Source of the DNA: Chersky-840 sp050011815
GTDB lineage: Bacteria > Actinomycetota > Acidimicrobiia > Acidimicrobiales > UBA8190
Direction of reading: 5' to 3'
Length of the DNA: 64,000 bases
NCBI GenBank assembly: GCA_050011815.1
Contig: JBEKIJ010000017.1
Coordinates: 25,344-89,343 of the forward strand
This document shows, in pieces, positions 1 to 8,576 of the stretch. The translations under genes and the position numbers were made by a program. The notes below the pieces were generated by a model that saw nothing but the letters and a program-made list of their open reading frames with translations, had not been told where the DNA came from and did no database searches. The stretch's first letter is position 1; the number at the start of each line of letters is the position of its first letter.

Positions 1-818
1 GCGACACGCCCATCTCGGAGCAGGCCATCGTGGGGGCCGCCATCGGGGCCGCTCTCGGCGGGCTACGGCCCGTGGCCGAGGTCATGTTCATGGACTTCCT
101 CGGCCTGTGCCTGGACCAGCTGGCCAACCACGGCGCCAAGCTGCGGTACATGTCGGGCGGGCTCACCCCCGTGCCCATGGTGCTGCGCACCGCGGTGGGG
201 GGCGGGCTGCAGGTGGGAGCCCAGCACTCGCAGATGCTCGAGGCGTGGCTCACCCACGTGCCGGGGCTCAAGGTGGTCGTCCCGAGCACGCCCTCGGACG
301 CCCGGGGACTGCTGGCGTCGTGCATCGCCGACGACGATCCCTGCGTCTTCATCGAACAGGTGCTCCTGCTCTCTCGCAAGGGTGTGGTCGGCGACGAGCC
401 CGTGCCGCTGGGCGTGGCCGACGTCAAGCGCGCCGGCGCGGACGTGACCGTGGTCACCTACGGGCGACAGGTGCACGAGGCCATCGCCGTGGCCGACACC
501 ATGGCGTCGCGCGGGGTGGAGGTCGAGGTGCTCGACCTGCGCACGCTCGTCCCCCTGGACGAGGCGGCCGTGCTCGAGTCCGTGGGTCGCACCCGCCGGG
601 CCGTCGTCCTGCACGAGGCCGTGGTGACCGGCGGGTTCGGTGCCGAGCTGGCGGCGGGTATCTCCGAGGCGCTCTTCGGGCTTTTGGTGGCGCCCGTCCT
701 GCGGGTGGGCGCCTTGCCGGCCCCGTTGCCCTACGCCCGCAACCTCGAACGCCTTGCCCTCCCCGGTCCCGAACGACTGCTCGAGGCCCTCGAGTGGGTC
801 ATGGCCTACGAGACCTGA
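1..818 (+). CDS. 2-oxo-acid dehydrogenase E1 component, beta subunit (5' truncated by window edge)
   Basis: Thiamine-diphosphate-dependent 2-oxo-acid (pyruvate/acetoin/branched-chain type) dehydrogenase E1 beta chain, which with an alpha chain decarboxylates the 2-oxo acid and acetylates the lipoyl arm of E2. The frame is open from base 3 (DTPISEQAIVGAA), so about 50 N-terminal residues lie outside the window. Visible hallmarks are the segment VAEVMFMDFLGLCLDQL, the HSQMLEAWLTHVPGLKVVVPSTPSDARGLL region, and the C-terminal transketolase-C domain (VTVVTYGRQVHEA, EVLDLRTLVPLD, VVLHEAVVTGGFGAEL). The following gene encodes a lipoyl carrier, 7 bp downstream, which supports an E1-lipoyl enzyme operon. 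Which 2-oxo acid is used cannot be told from this fragment. The family call is secure. Confidence 0.93.
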   Translation, partial: DTPISEQAIVGAAIGAALGGLRPVAEVMFMDFLGLCLDQLANHGAKLRYMSGGLTPVPMVLRTAVGGGLQVGAQHSQMLEAWLTHVPGLKVVVPSTPSDARGLLASCIADDDPCVFIEQVLLLSRKGVVGDEPVPLGVADVKRAGADVTVVTYGRQVHEAIAVADTMASRGVEVEVLDLRTLVPLDEAAVLESVGRTRRAVVLHEAVVTGGFGAELAAGISEALFGLLVAPVLRVGALPAPLPYARNLERLALPGPERLLEALEWVMAYET

Positions 819-825
819 GCCCCCG

Positions 826-1050
826 GTGTTGCTCCGGCTTCCCAAGATCGGCATGGAGATGACCGAGGCCGTCCTGGCCCGGTGGCTGGTCGACGACGGC
901 GCCACGGTGGCCAAGGGTCAGCCGCTCTACGAGATGGAGACCGACAAGGTCACCAACGAGATCGAGTCCCCGGCCCCGGGCCGACTGCGACGGGTCGCAC
1001 TCGAGGGGGAGACCTACCAGGTGGGGGACCCCGTCGCCGAGATCGACTGA
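826..1050 (+). CDS. Small lipoyl/biotinyl-attachment domain protein
   Basis: A free-standing 74-residue lipoyl carrier domain. It begins LLRLPKIGMEMTEAVLARWL and contains the attachment hairpin with ETDKV, whose lysine is the expected lipoylation site, then NEIESPAPGRL and ends VGDPVAEID. The length equals one lipoyl domain; no E2 catalytic or peripheral-subunit-binding domain follows before the stop. The GTG at 826 sits 7 bp after the E1-beta stop and gives a complete domain; an ATG at 853 would cut the first strand. In the family the E2 is normally several hundred residues, so here the carrier is either separately encoded or the catalytic domain lies elsewhere. Translationally coupled to the E1 gene. 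Confidence 0.85.
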   Translation: MLLRLPKIGMEMTEAVLARWLVDDGATVAKGQPLYEMETDKVTNEIESPAPGRLRRVALEGETYQVGDPVAEID

Positions 1051-1061
1051 CCCCGGGACCC

Positions 1062-2516
1062 TCAGCCCCCTGGGGGAGGTGGGGGGAGCAGGGAGGGAGT
1101 GAACAGCACCGGTCGTCCCGCACCACGGCGCTTCGATTCGCGCATGGCGAGCTCGGCCTGATCGACCAGCGCGTCGGCATCGACCACCGACCCGCTCGAC
1201 CACGCCACCCCGATGCTGGCTCGGGATCCGATCTTGATGTCTTTGAGCTGGATCTCGTGGGAGAGGGCTTCGGCCACCCTGATGGCGGTCCGCACCGCCT
1301 CGGCCGCGGTGGCGATCCCGGGGCAGACGACGAGGAACTCGTCCCCGCCCACCCGGCCCACGATGTCGTCCTCGCGCACCGCGCCGTGGAGCCGTCGGGC
1401 CACCACGCCCAGGAATTCGTCACCGGCGTCGTGACCCCGGCCGTCGTTGAGCTCCTTGAAGTGGTCGAGGTCGACGTAGATGGCGGCGGGACTCGATCCG
1501 TCGCCCGCCCCGGCCACGATGGCCTCGAGCGCGGCCATGGTCGAAGCCCGGTTGTGGCACCGGGTGAGCACGTCGAAGGTGGCGCGCAGGTGCGGCCCGT
1601 CGCGGGTGCCGGCGCCGAAGTCTCTGATCTCCGACACACACACCAGGGCCCCGGTGACATCTCCGTCGTGGTTGGTGAGGGCTCGCAGGGCCAGCCGGCA
1701 GGAGCGGACCTCGACATCGGCGCCACCCCCGGTGCCGTCGCCGTCCTCGGTCGAGTGGGCCCCGTCGCGCACCGGTGCTCGAACGGCGACCTCGAGCTCG
1801 TCGTCGACCCCGTCGCGCAGCACACCGTCCACCGCCGCGTCGGCGCGCCCTCGATCGTCGTCCACGAGCGTGGCCAGTTGCTCGTCGAACGTGGCGGCGC
1901 GGGGGCAGCCGAGCATGTCGTGGAGGCGGTCGTTGGTGTCGAGGACCCGCCCGAGGGAGTCGATGTGGAGCACGCCCATGGGGATCGTCTCGAGCAGGCG
2001 CGCCTGCAGGTGCTCGCGGGCCCGGAGAACGTCTGCGGCGGCCTCGAGGACGTCCCTGCCGGCGCGGGCGAACCGGGGAGCGATCGCCGGTGTCTCGGGA
2101 TCGAAGACGACGGCATCGGCTCCCACGGCACCGACGACCACGCCCAGGTAGACGCCGTAGGACCGTCGGGCGTCGAGGAAGTGCACGACCACCGGTCGCC
2201 CGGGGTCCGAGGTGAGGCGGACCGGCGCCCGGGAGGCCCCCACGGTGCGGGCCTTCTCCCAGGCGTTGATGAGCACCACCCGGTCGGCGACGACGACGAC
2301 ATTGAGCGCCGACCGGGCCCGGACGACGCGATGGCCCTCGAGCGGGACCGACCCCGGCATCTCCACCATGAGGCCGTCGGGCCCGATGGCACAGGCCTGG
2401 GCCTCGGCGTGTTGGTCGAAAAGGCACGACAGAGCGGCGTCGACGATCCTGGGGTCGAGTCGGCCGCCACTGCGCATGCCGCCGTTATCGACCCATTGCG
2501 CCCCGGCGTTGAGCAC
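1062..2516 (-). CDS. PAS-like sensor diguanylate cyclase (GGDEF)
   Basis: Probable cytoplasmic diguanylate cyclase making c-di-GMP from two GTP. About 484 residues: an uncharacterised N-terminal region (1-150), a PAS-like segment near 170-260 (LDTNDRLHDMLGC), then a GGDEF domain with FDVLTRCHNRAS, YVDLDHFKELNDGRGHDAGDE and an intact GGDEF signature near residue 392. An RxxD inhibitory site (REDD) lies just upstream, so product inhibition is expected. No membrane segment is visible. The C-terminus ends in a proline run. The start is a GTG at 2516; an in-frame ATG 39 bases inside (2477) is an alternative. It is divergent from the GGDEF-EAL gene at 2627, with 110 bp shared upstream DNA. Confidence 0.9.
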   Translation of the reverse strand: MLNAGAQWVDNGGMRSGGRLDPRIVDAALSCLFDQHAEAQACAIGPDGLMVEMPGSVPLEGHRVVRARSALNVVVVADRVVLINAWEKARTVGASRAPVRLTSDPGRPVVVHFLDARRSYGVYLGVVVGAVGADAVVFDPETPAIAPRFARAGRDVLEAAADVLRAREHLQARLLETIPMGVLHIDSLGRVLDTNDRLHDMLGCPRAATFDEQLATLVDDDRGRADAAVDGVLRDGVDDELEVAVRAPVRDGAHSTEDGDGTGGGADVEVRSCRLALRALTNHDGDVTGALVCVSEIRDFGAGTRDGPHLRATFDVLTRCHNRASTMAALEAIVAGAGDGSSPAAIYVDLDHFKELNDGRGHDAGDEFLGVVARRLHGAVREDDIVGRVGGDEFLVVCPGIATAAEAVRTAIRVAEALSHEIQLKDIKIGSRASIGVAWSSGSVVDADALVDQAELAMRESKRRGAGRPVLFTPSLLPPPPPGG

Positions 2517-2626
2517 GGCGGCCCCGGGCCGGCGACGGCGTCGAGATCCCGCCGAGGAAAAGGGACGAAAGTCCTGGTCTGACGGGTACGGTCAAGTTTC
2601 GGTCCCGAATTACCGAAATTCCCCCC

Positions 2627-4588
2627 GTGACGTCCCCAGCGCCTCGGGCGCGCTCTTTGGCGCGACTGTTCATCACCTACGCGGCGATCACGGCCATTCC
2701 CGTCCTCCTCCTGGGCCTGACGCTGGCGGCGAGCTACCGGTCCGAGGCCACCCAGCGCGGCGTCGCCGAAGGGCTGTCCGAGGCGCGCCTCGTGGCCGAG
2801 ACGGCGGTGGAGCCGATCCTCGACGGCCGTCCCATCAGCCAGGGCCTCAGCCCGGGCGAGACCGCGGCCATGCGCCTCCTGGTGACACGGGCCGTGGGGG
2901 ACCACAACGTCCTGCGCATGCGACTCCAGGACCTCTCGGGTCACGTCGTGTTCTCCGACGACGGGTCGGGGTTCTCCACGAAGGCCGACGACGAGGCCGT
3001 CGAAGCCGGCCAGGGCGAGATCACCGCCGATCTCACGCACCTGAACGCGGACGACGACGACTCCGGGCCGCTCGGCCCCCAGGCCGTCGAGGTCTACTTG
3101 CCGCTCACCGCCGGGAGGCCCGAGCACGTCGTGGGGGTGTTCGAGGTCTACCTGCCCTACGCGCCCATCGCCAAGGACGTCGACGCCGGCTTGCACGCGC
3201 TGTACCTCGACCTCCTCCTCGGGCTGGGGGCGCTGTACGTCGTCCTCTTCATCATCTCGGTGTCGGTCAGCCGTCGTCTGCGCCAGCAGGTCAAGGAGAA
3301 CAAGTTCCTGGCCGAGCACGATTCGCTCACCGAGCTGCCCAACCGGTCGCTGTTCCACCAGCGCGCCCAGGAAGCCGTCATGCAGGCGGTGCGGAGCGAC
3401 TCCCAAACCGCCATCGCCATCGTCGACCTGGACCGGTTCAAAGAGGTCAACGACACCCTGGGCCACGACAGCGGTGACCAGCTCCTCACCCTCCTGGCGC
3501 AGCGTCTCGCCGATCACACCCGGCCCCAAGACGCCGTGGCGCGCCTGGGCGGGGACGAGTTCGGCGTCATCCTGTCCGAGGTCGGGGACGCCGAGGAGGT
3601 GCTGCGGCGCCTGCGCGACATCATCGAGCACGAGGTCGAGGTGAGCGGGCTGCCCCTGTCGGTCGAGTCGAGCATCGGGTTCGTCATCGCTCCCGACGAC
3701 GGGATCGACGCGGACGACCTCCTCCAGCACGCCGATGTGGCCATGTACGTGGCCAAGGCGCAGCACGTGGGCGTGGTCCGCTACGACGCCGCCCACGACC
3801 ACTACGACGCCGCCAACCTCGGGCTCATCGCCGAGCTGCGCCGAGCCATCGACGCCGGCGAGCTGGTCATGCACTACCAGCCCAAGGCGGCCCTGGAGGA
3901 CAGGCACGTGGAGGCGGTCGAGGCCCTGGTGCGCTGGCAGCATCCCACCCTCGGCCTGCTGTACCCCGACCGGTTCATCCCCCTGTGCGAGCAGACCGAC
4001 CTGATCGACAGGCTCACGACGTGGGTGATGCGCAGAGCGCTGACCGACATCCGCGACCTCGGTGACGTGGCGGTGTCGATCAACGTGTCGGCCCGGACCC
4101 TCGGCCGGGGCCGGTTCGCCGATCAGGTCATCGCCGTGCTGGCCGAGCTCGACGTGCCCCCCGAGCGGTTGATCATCGAGATCACCGAGACGGCGCTGCT
4201 GACCGACCCCCCTCGCGCCGCAGCCGTCCTGGCCCAGCTCGACGCCATCGGCGTGCGGGTGAGCCTCGACGACTTCGGGATCGGGCAGACCTCTCTCGGG
4301 TACCTGTCGTCGCTGCCCGTCCACGAGCTCAAGATCGACAAGAGCTTCGTGATGGACATGCTGGCCAACCCGGCGCACGCCGCCATCGTGCGGTCCATCG
4401 TGGACCTCGGCCACAACCTCAAATTGCGGGTCGTCGGTGAGGGTGTCGAGACCGACGACGTATTCACGGCATTGCGCGAGGCCGGATGCGACCTGGCCCA
4501 GGGCTACCTGCTGGCGAGGCCCATGCCCGCCGAACAGCTGCGGGGCTGGTTGCTGGCCGCTCCCCAGCTGACGACCAAAGCGCTCTGA
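2627..4588 (+). CDS. Membrane GGDEF-EAL protein (c-di-GMP synthesis and/or hydrolysis)
   Basis: A 653-residue membrane signalling protein. TM1 spans about residues 12-36, a 150-residue extracytoplasmic sensor follows, TM2 is near 192-212 (LLLGLGALYVVLFIISV), then a GGDEF domain (motif near 308, preceded by RPQD as I-site) and an EAL domain from about 405. Both active-site signatures look intact: LGGDEF, EALVRW (EAL at about 432), NVSART, DDFGIGQTSLGYLS and KIDKSF. It could therefore be bifunctional; which activity dominates cannot be read from sequence. The start GTG at 2627 gives a short cytoplasmic tail before TM1. The divergent neighbour is another GGDEF protein. Confidence 0.93.
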   Translation: MTSPAPRARSLARLFITYAAITAIPVLLLGLTLAASYRSEATQRGVAEGLSEARLVAETAVEPILDGRPISQGLSPGETAAMRLLVTRAVGDHNVLRMRLQDLSGHVVFSDDGSGFSTKADDEAVEAGQGEITADLTHLNADDDDSGPLGPQAVEVYLPLTAGRPEHVVGVFEVYLPYAPIAKDVDAGLHALYLDLLLGLGALYVVLFIISVSVSRRLRQQVKENKFLAEHDSLTELPNRSLFHQRAQEAVMQAVRSDSQTAIAIVDLDRFKEVNDTLGHDSGDQLLTLLAQRLADHTRPQDAVARLGGDEFGVILSEVGDAEEVLRRLRDIIEHEVEVSGLPLSVESSIGFVIAPDDGIDADDLLQHADVAMYVAKAQHVGVVRYDAAHDHYDAANLGLIAELRRAIDAGELVMHYQPKAALEDRHVEAVEALVRWQHPTLGLLYPDRFIPLCEQTDLIDRLTTWVMRRALTDIRDLGDVAVSINVSARTLGRGRFADQVIAVLAELDVPPERLIIEITETALLTDPPRAAAVLAQLDAIGVRVSLDDFGIGQTSLGYLSSLPVHELKIDKSFVMDMLANPAHAAIVRSIVDLGHNLKLRVVGEGVETDDVFTALREAGCDLAQGYLLARPMPAEQLRGWLLAAPQLTTKAL

Positions 4589-4732
4589 GCACACCCCGCT
4601 GCTGACACAGCGGTGCCCGGCGCGCCCCGGCGCGCCCCGGCCGGTCCGTGGCCCGCGCCACACCTGACGGCATGTCATCCTGGGCGGCGGGCGACCGCCG
4701 CCCGACCAGGCGCCCGCCAGGGGAGGTGTCCC

Positions 4733-5767
4733 GTGCCGCTGCCGTGGAGTGGAGCGCTCGCCGGCCGGATCGACGAGCATGTGGTCACCTCGGCCGCGCT
4801 CAGGGGAAACCCGCTCGGCGATCCCGTCGAGCGTCCCCTGTGGGTCTACGTCCCGCCGGGCTACGACGACGGTGAGAATCGGTTGCCGTCGATCTACGTC
4901 ATCCAGGGCTACACCGGGTACGTGACGATGTGGGCCAACCGCGAGGCGTACCACCAACCCTTCCCCGAGACCGCCGATGCCCTCTTCGCCTCGGGCCAAG
5001 CCCCTCCGTGCATCGTGGTGTGGGTCGACGCCTGGACGGCGTACGGAGGCTCGCAGTTCGTGGACTCACCGGGGACGGGTCGGTACCACTCCTATCTGTG
5101 CGACGACGTCGTGCCCTTCGTGGACGAGCGGTACCGAACGCTCGACGCCCCCGCGCACCGCGGCATCCAGGGGAAGTCCAGTGGCGGCTTCGGGGCCATG
5201 ATCACCCCCATGCTGCGTCCCGACCTGTTCGGCGGGCTGGCCACCCACGCCGGGGACGCCCTGTACGAATGCTGTTACATCCCCGAGTTCCCCAAGGCCG
5301 TGCGGGCCCTGCGGTCCTGGGACGGCGACATCGGCGCCTGGTGGGAGGACTTCAAGTCGAGGACGGCCTTCACCCGCCAGGAGGATCACCTGCTCCTCAT
5401 GCTGCTCGGGGTGTCGGCCTGCTTCTCCGCCCAGGACGACGGCACCCCGGTGCTCCCCTTCGATCCCGCCACCGGCCAGATACGCGACGAGGTATGGGCG
5501 CGCTGGCTGGCCTGGGACCCGGTGCGGATGGTGCCCCGCTACGCCGACGCGCTGCGGTCGTTACGAGCCGTGTGGATCGACGGCGGCACGCGTGACGAGT
5601 GGTACCTGGATCTCGGTGCGGTCGCCTTTCGGGACGCGTTGGCGCAGATCGGTGTGACAGAGGTTCGCTTCGAGCTCTTCGACGCCACCCACGGCGGCAT
5701 CGGCTGGCGTTACCCGCTGTCGCTCGCCTTCCTGGCCGAGCGGCTGTCGGTGGCGGTCACGAACTGA
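4733..5767 (+). CDS. Putative esterase, alpha/beta hydrolase of the esterase-D type
   Basis: A 344-residue hydrolase resembling the PF00756 putative-esterase family (esterase D/antigen 85 fold). It has LWVYVPPGYDD, SIYVIQGYTG, the nucleophile elbow GKSSGGFG (Ser around residue 148) and a C-terminal FDATHGGIGW with the likely catalytic histidine; an acid residue is expected in the VWIDGGTRDEW segment. No signal peptide is seen from the chosen start. The GTG at 4733 is preceded by a good Shine-Dalgarno (ggggaggtg region) and the homologous part begins there; the 40 codons further upstream read as low-complexity Pro/Arg and are probably not translated. The last 11 bases overlap the convergent gene. 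Substrate unknown. Confidence 0.85.
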   Translation: MPLPWSGALAGRIDEHVVTSAALRGNPLGDPVERPLWVYVPPGYDDGENRLPSIYVIQGYTGYVTMWANREAYHQPFPETADALFASGQAPPCIVVWVDAWTAYGGSQFVDSPGTGRYHSYLCDDVVPFVDERYRTLDAPAHRGIQGKSSGGFGAMITPMLRPDLFGGLATHAGDALYECCYIPEFPKAVRALRSWDGDIGAWWEDFKSRTAFTRQEDHLLLMLLGVSACFSAQDDGTPVLPFDPATGQIRDEVWARWLAWDPVRMVPRYADALRSLRAVWIDGGTRDEWYLDLGAVAFRDALAQIGVTEVRFELFDATHGGIGWRYPLSLAFLAERLSVAVTN

Positions 5768-6386
5768 AGATCTGCTCCACGAGGGTCGCCACCAGGCCTC
5801 CGACAAGGGCATCGGAGAGATCGCCGGCGATCGTCGTTCCCACGTGCTCGCTCACGTCACCGAACAGCTTCGACGGGCCGACGGCCAGCTTGATCCGGAC
5901 GAAGTCGCAACCTTCTGTGGCCGTGATGGTCAGCCTGCCCGGGCCCCGGTCCCCGAAGCGGTCGATCCACAAGGTGAGGTCGAAGCTGCGCGGGACTCGA
6001 GCCGGTTCGTCTCGGAGCACCTCGGTGACGCGTGCCGTGAGGCCCCATTCGCCCAACATCTCGGTGCTGCACTCGAGCACCGGTCGGAGCTCCTCCTGGC
6101 ACAACAGGCACAGAGCCTCGAACGAGTCTTCGGCCCGGGCCCGGTCGCCGTCTTGACGCGACTTGCGGGCCGCGTCCCCAGAGAGGCCCGACGACACTAC
6201 GAGATCGATCCGGGCCTGCCACAACTGGTCCCCGGCGCCGGCGTGGGCAAAGACGTCGGGCGTCGCGCTTCTCGGTGCGCGCATGGCCGACGACGTCACG
6301 ACCGGCGTCGGGTCTGTGGTCTGCCAGAGTCGTTCATGGCGCGCCTGCTCTCCTCCGACGTGCATTCGGTCGTCGACGATGGACAT
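5757..6386 (-). CDS. Hypothetical protein
   Basis: A 209-residue protein that I do not recognise. Residues 65-110 are charged and helix-prone with a CLLCQEE segment; 130-190 look like beta strands (FDLTLWIDRFGDRGPGRLTITATEGCDFVRIKL). The C-terminus is hydrophobic and helical (GGLVATLVEQIF). There is no signal peptide and no convincing membrane segment. It overlaps the esterase stop tail-to-tail by 11 bp. The first 40 residues are low in structure, so a later start is possible. Codon use agrees with a real gene (strong third-position GC), but no function can be offered. Confidence 0.6.
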   Translation of the reverse strand: MSIVDDRMHVGGEQARHERLWQTTDPTPVVTSSAMRAPRSATPDVFAHAGAGDQLWQARIDLVVSSGLSGDAARKSRQDGDRARAEDSFEALCLLCQEELRPVLECSTEMLGEWGLTARVTEVLRDEPARVPRSFDLTLWIDRFGDRGPGRLTITATEGCDFVRIKLAVGPSKLFGDVSEHVGTTIAGDLSDALVGGLVATLVEQIFSS

Positions 6387-6501
6387 GGGCCCCCCGGCAA
6401 TGACGCGGCTCCCTGTCCGGCCGCCTTCTTGGGCTCAACCCTCGCAGGCCCGGCTCACCGGATCCTCTATCCAGCCTCAACAATCGGCCAACCGGGGGCG
6501 C

Positions 6502-7470
6502 TCAGGCCAGGCAGGTCAGCGGTCTGCCGCCGTTGAGGGTGATCATGTCGCCGAGCGCGGCGGCGATGTCGATGGGGTCCCCGGGCCGAGCCCCTTCGCA
6601 CTCGGCGAAGGCGCGGTGGAGGTTGCCGGCCAGGCGCTCGGGATGGGTGAGGGCCGCCAGTGAACCGAGGTCCGCCTGGCGCGCCGCGTCGAGGGGGGTG
6701 AGACCGGCCTCTTTGGCCTGCGCCGCGGTCTGCTGCAAGAAGCGGAGGTACTCCCCGGCGATGTCGACGACCTCGGGGCCGCACACCTCGCCGTGCCCGG
6801 GGACGATGATGTCGGGCTCGAGCTCCATGACACAGTCGAGCGCCACCAAGGACCCGGCCACCGATCCCATGAGCACGAAGGGGGTGCCTCCGTTGAACAC
6901 GAGGTCACCGGTGAACAGGACCCGGTGTTGCGGTATCCAGGCCACCACGTCGTTGGTGGTGTGCGCGGCCGTGCCGAAGTGGTGCAACTCCACCAGCAGG
7001 TCGTCCACGTAGACATCGAGTCGATGCTCGAAGGTGACGAAGGGAGGCGCCGGTTCGAGCGCGCCCCAGTCCACGGGCTCCCACAGGCCGTCGGGTCGGA
7101 GGATCCCCATGGCCCGGATGGCGTCACGGCAGCGGGGGTGGCCGATGATGGTGGCGTCGGGAAGGAGGCAGTTGCCGTTGGTGTGGTCGCCGTGCTGATG
7201 CGTGCTCACCACCAGGCGCGCCCCCCGTGCGCCGTCGAGTCCCTGCTCGCGCTGCACACCGTCGACCGCATCCAGAAAGGCCCGGGTGCGCCGCTCGGTG
7301 GCGCAGGTGTCGATGCACAGGACCCTGTCCTCGCCCAGGACGAATCCCGTGTTGTTGATCCACCATCCCCCGTCGGGCTGGATGTAGGCGTAGACGCGCT
7401 CGGCCACCGTCTCCACCCGCGGCGGCGGGAGCTCGCGGGCGTCGAGAACGTCCCGGTTCGTCGAGGTCAT
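6502..7470 (-). CDS. MBL-fold metallo-hydrolase
   Basis: A 322-residue metallo-beta-lactamase-fold enzyme. The metal-binding signature HxHxDH is seen as STHQHGDHTNGN (residues near 90-100), followed by HHFGTAAHTTNDVVAW (third His), FTGDLVFNGG (bridging Asp) and PGHGEV (last His). It resembles the cyclase/glyoxalase-II-like group with two metals. The final quarter is a helical extension (EYLRFLQQTAAQAKEAG) that commonly follows the fold in this subfamily. Its ATG overlaps the stop of the upstream HDAC-family gene by 4 bp, so the two are co-transcribed and probably translationally coupled. Substrate unknown. Confidence 0.9.
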   Translation of the reverse strand: MTSTNRDVLDARELPPPRVETVAERVYAYIQPDGGWWINNTGFVLGEDRVLCIDTCATERRTRAFLDAVDGVQREQGLDGARGARLVVSTHQHGDHTNGNCLLPDATIIGHPRCRDAIRAMGILRPDGLWEPVDWGALEPAPPFVTFEHRLDVYVDDLLVELHHFGTAAHTTNDVVAWIPQHRVLFTGDLVFNGGTPFVLMGSVAGSLVALDCVMELEPDIIVPGHGEVCGPEVVDIAGEYLRFLQQTAAQAKEAGLTPLDAARQADLGSLAALTHPERLAGNLHRAFAECEGARPGDPIDIAAALGDMITLNGGRPLTCLA

Positions 7471-8471
7471 GGTGCGGCGTGGGCGCGGCGCGCCGCGTCG
7501 ACGGCATCGTCGCCGGGTCCGTTGCTCGAGGCGTGCTCAGGGCGGAACTCCACGCCGAGCAGGGCCGCCAGGCTCGAGCCGACCGACACGCGCAACGCGT
7601 CGAGGTCGTAGCCGCCCTCGAGGAGCAGAGCCAGGCGGCCCGGCCCGGGTGCGAAGGCCTTCACCCGGTTGGCGATGTCGGCGAAGTCGCCGGCGGTGAG
7701 ACCGAGCCCGGCCATGGGGTCGGCCCGGTGGGCGTCGTAGCCCGCCGACACGAGCACCCAGGTGGGCGCGAACCGCTCGACGATCGGCGCCGCCACTTCG
7801 TCGAGTGCCGCCAGGACGACGTCGCCGGTGGCGCGCGGCGGCAGGGGCACGTTGACGGTGAGACCGGGCGCGCCCGGGCCACCGGTCTCCGAGACGCGCC
7901 CCGTGCCCGGGTACAGCGGCCACTGGTGTGTGGAGACGTAGAGCACCCGAGGGTCGTCCCAGAAGATGGCCTGGGTCCCGTTCCCGTGGTGGACGTCCCA
8001 GTCCACGATGAGGACCCGCTCTCCTCGCTGCGCCAGCGTGGCGGCCGCCACGGCGATGTTGTTGAGCAGGCAGAACCCCATGGGCTCGGTCGCCAGGGCG
8101 TGGTGCCCGGGCGGTCGGGCCGCCACGAAGGCGACATCGCCCTCCCCGCGCCCCAGGGCGTCGACCACCTCGAGGGCGGCACCGGCGGCGAGCAGAGCCG
8201 TGTCCCACGACCCCGGTGCGGCCATGGTGTCGGGGTCGATGGCACCCCCGCCGGCCTCGCAGAAGTTGCGCAACGCCTCGAGGTACGACACCGGGTGGAC
8301 GAGGCTCAGCTCCTCCTCGGTGGCCCGACGGGGCTCGACCGACACGACGGCGTCGCGCAGTCCCGCTTCGTCGATTCCCGCCAAGGCGGCCCGGACGCGG
8401 GCGGGGCGCTCGGGGTGTCGGGGCCCCACGTCGTGGTGGTCGAGATCGGGGGAGGCCGCCACGAGGAGCAT
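7467..8471 (-). CDS. Histone deacetylase superfamily protein (AcuC/APAH-like)
   Basis: A 334-residue zinc amidohydrolase of the histone deacetylase/acetoin utilisation/acetylpolyamine amidohydrolase superfamily. Diagnostic motifs are HPERPARV near the N-terminus, RPPGHHA, LNNIAVAAA, the metal ligands in DWDVHHGNGTQ, and VSAGYDAHRADP near residue 255. In bacteria such enzymes deacetylate acetylated lysines (for example acetyl-CoA synthetase) or polyamines; the sequence alone does not say which. It is first gene of a two-gene unit with the MBL-fold hydrolase (4-bp overlap). No signal peptide, so cytoplasmic. Confidence 0.92.
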   Translation of the reverse strand: MLLVAASPDLDHHDVGPRHPERPARVRAALAGIDEAGLRDAVVSVEPRRATEEELSLVHPVSYLEALRNFCEAGGGAIDPDTMAAPGSWDTALLAAGAALEVVDALGRGEGDVAFVAARPPGHHALATEPMGFCLLNNIAVAAATLAQRGERVLIVDWDVHHGNGTQAIFWDDPRVLYVSTHQWPLYPGTGRVSETGGPGAPGLTVNVPLPPRATGDVVLAALDEVAAPIVERFAPTWVLVSAGYDAHRADPMAGLGLTAGDFADIANRVKAFAPGPGRLALLLEGGYDLDALRVSVGSSLAALLGVEFRPEHASSNGPGDDAVDAARRAHAAP

Positions 8472-8576
8472 CGCCTCACTGTACGGCGGTCTTCCGCCCC
8501 GGGGCGCGGGCCGGGCGCCCGGGGTGAGGCGCCGGAGATACAGCCGGAGACACAGGGGCGAAGGTGGCGCGCCCGG

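Noticed and set aside
950..4999. Very long minus-strand open frame (about 1,350 codons)
   Set aside because: It runs antisense through the GGDEF-EAL gene and part of the esterase, is low-complexity (His/Gly/Val/Arg-rich) and shows no domain; a typical product of high GC.
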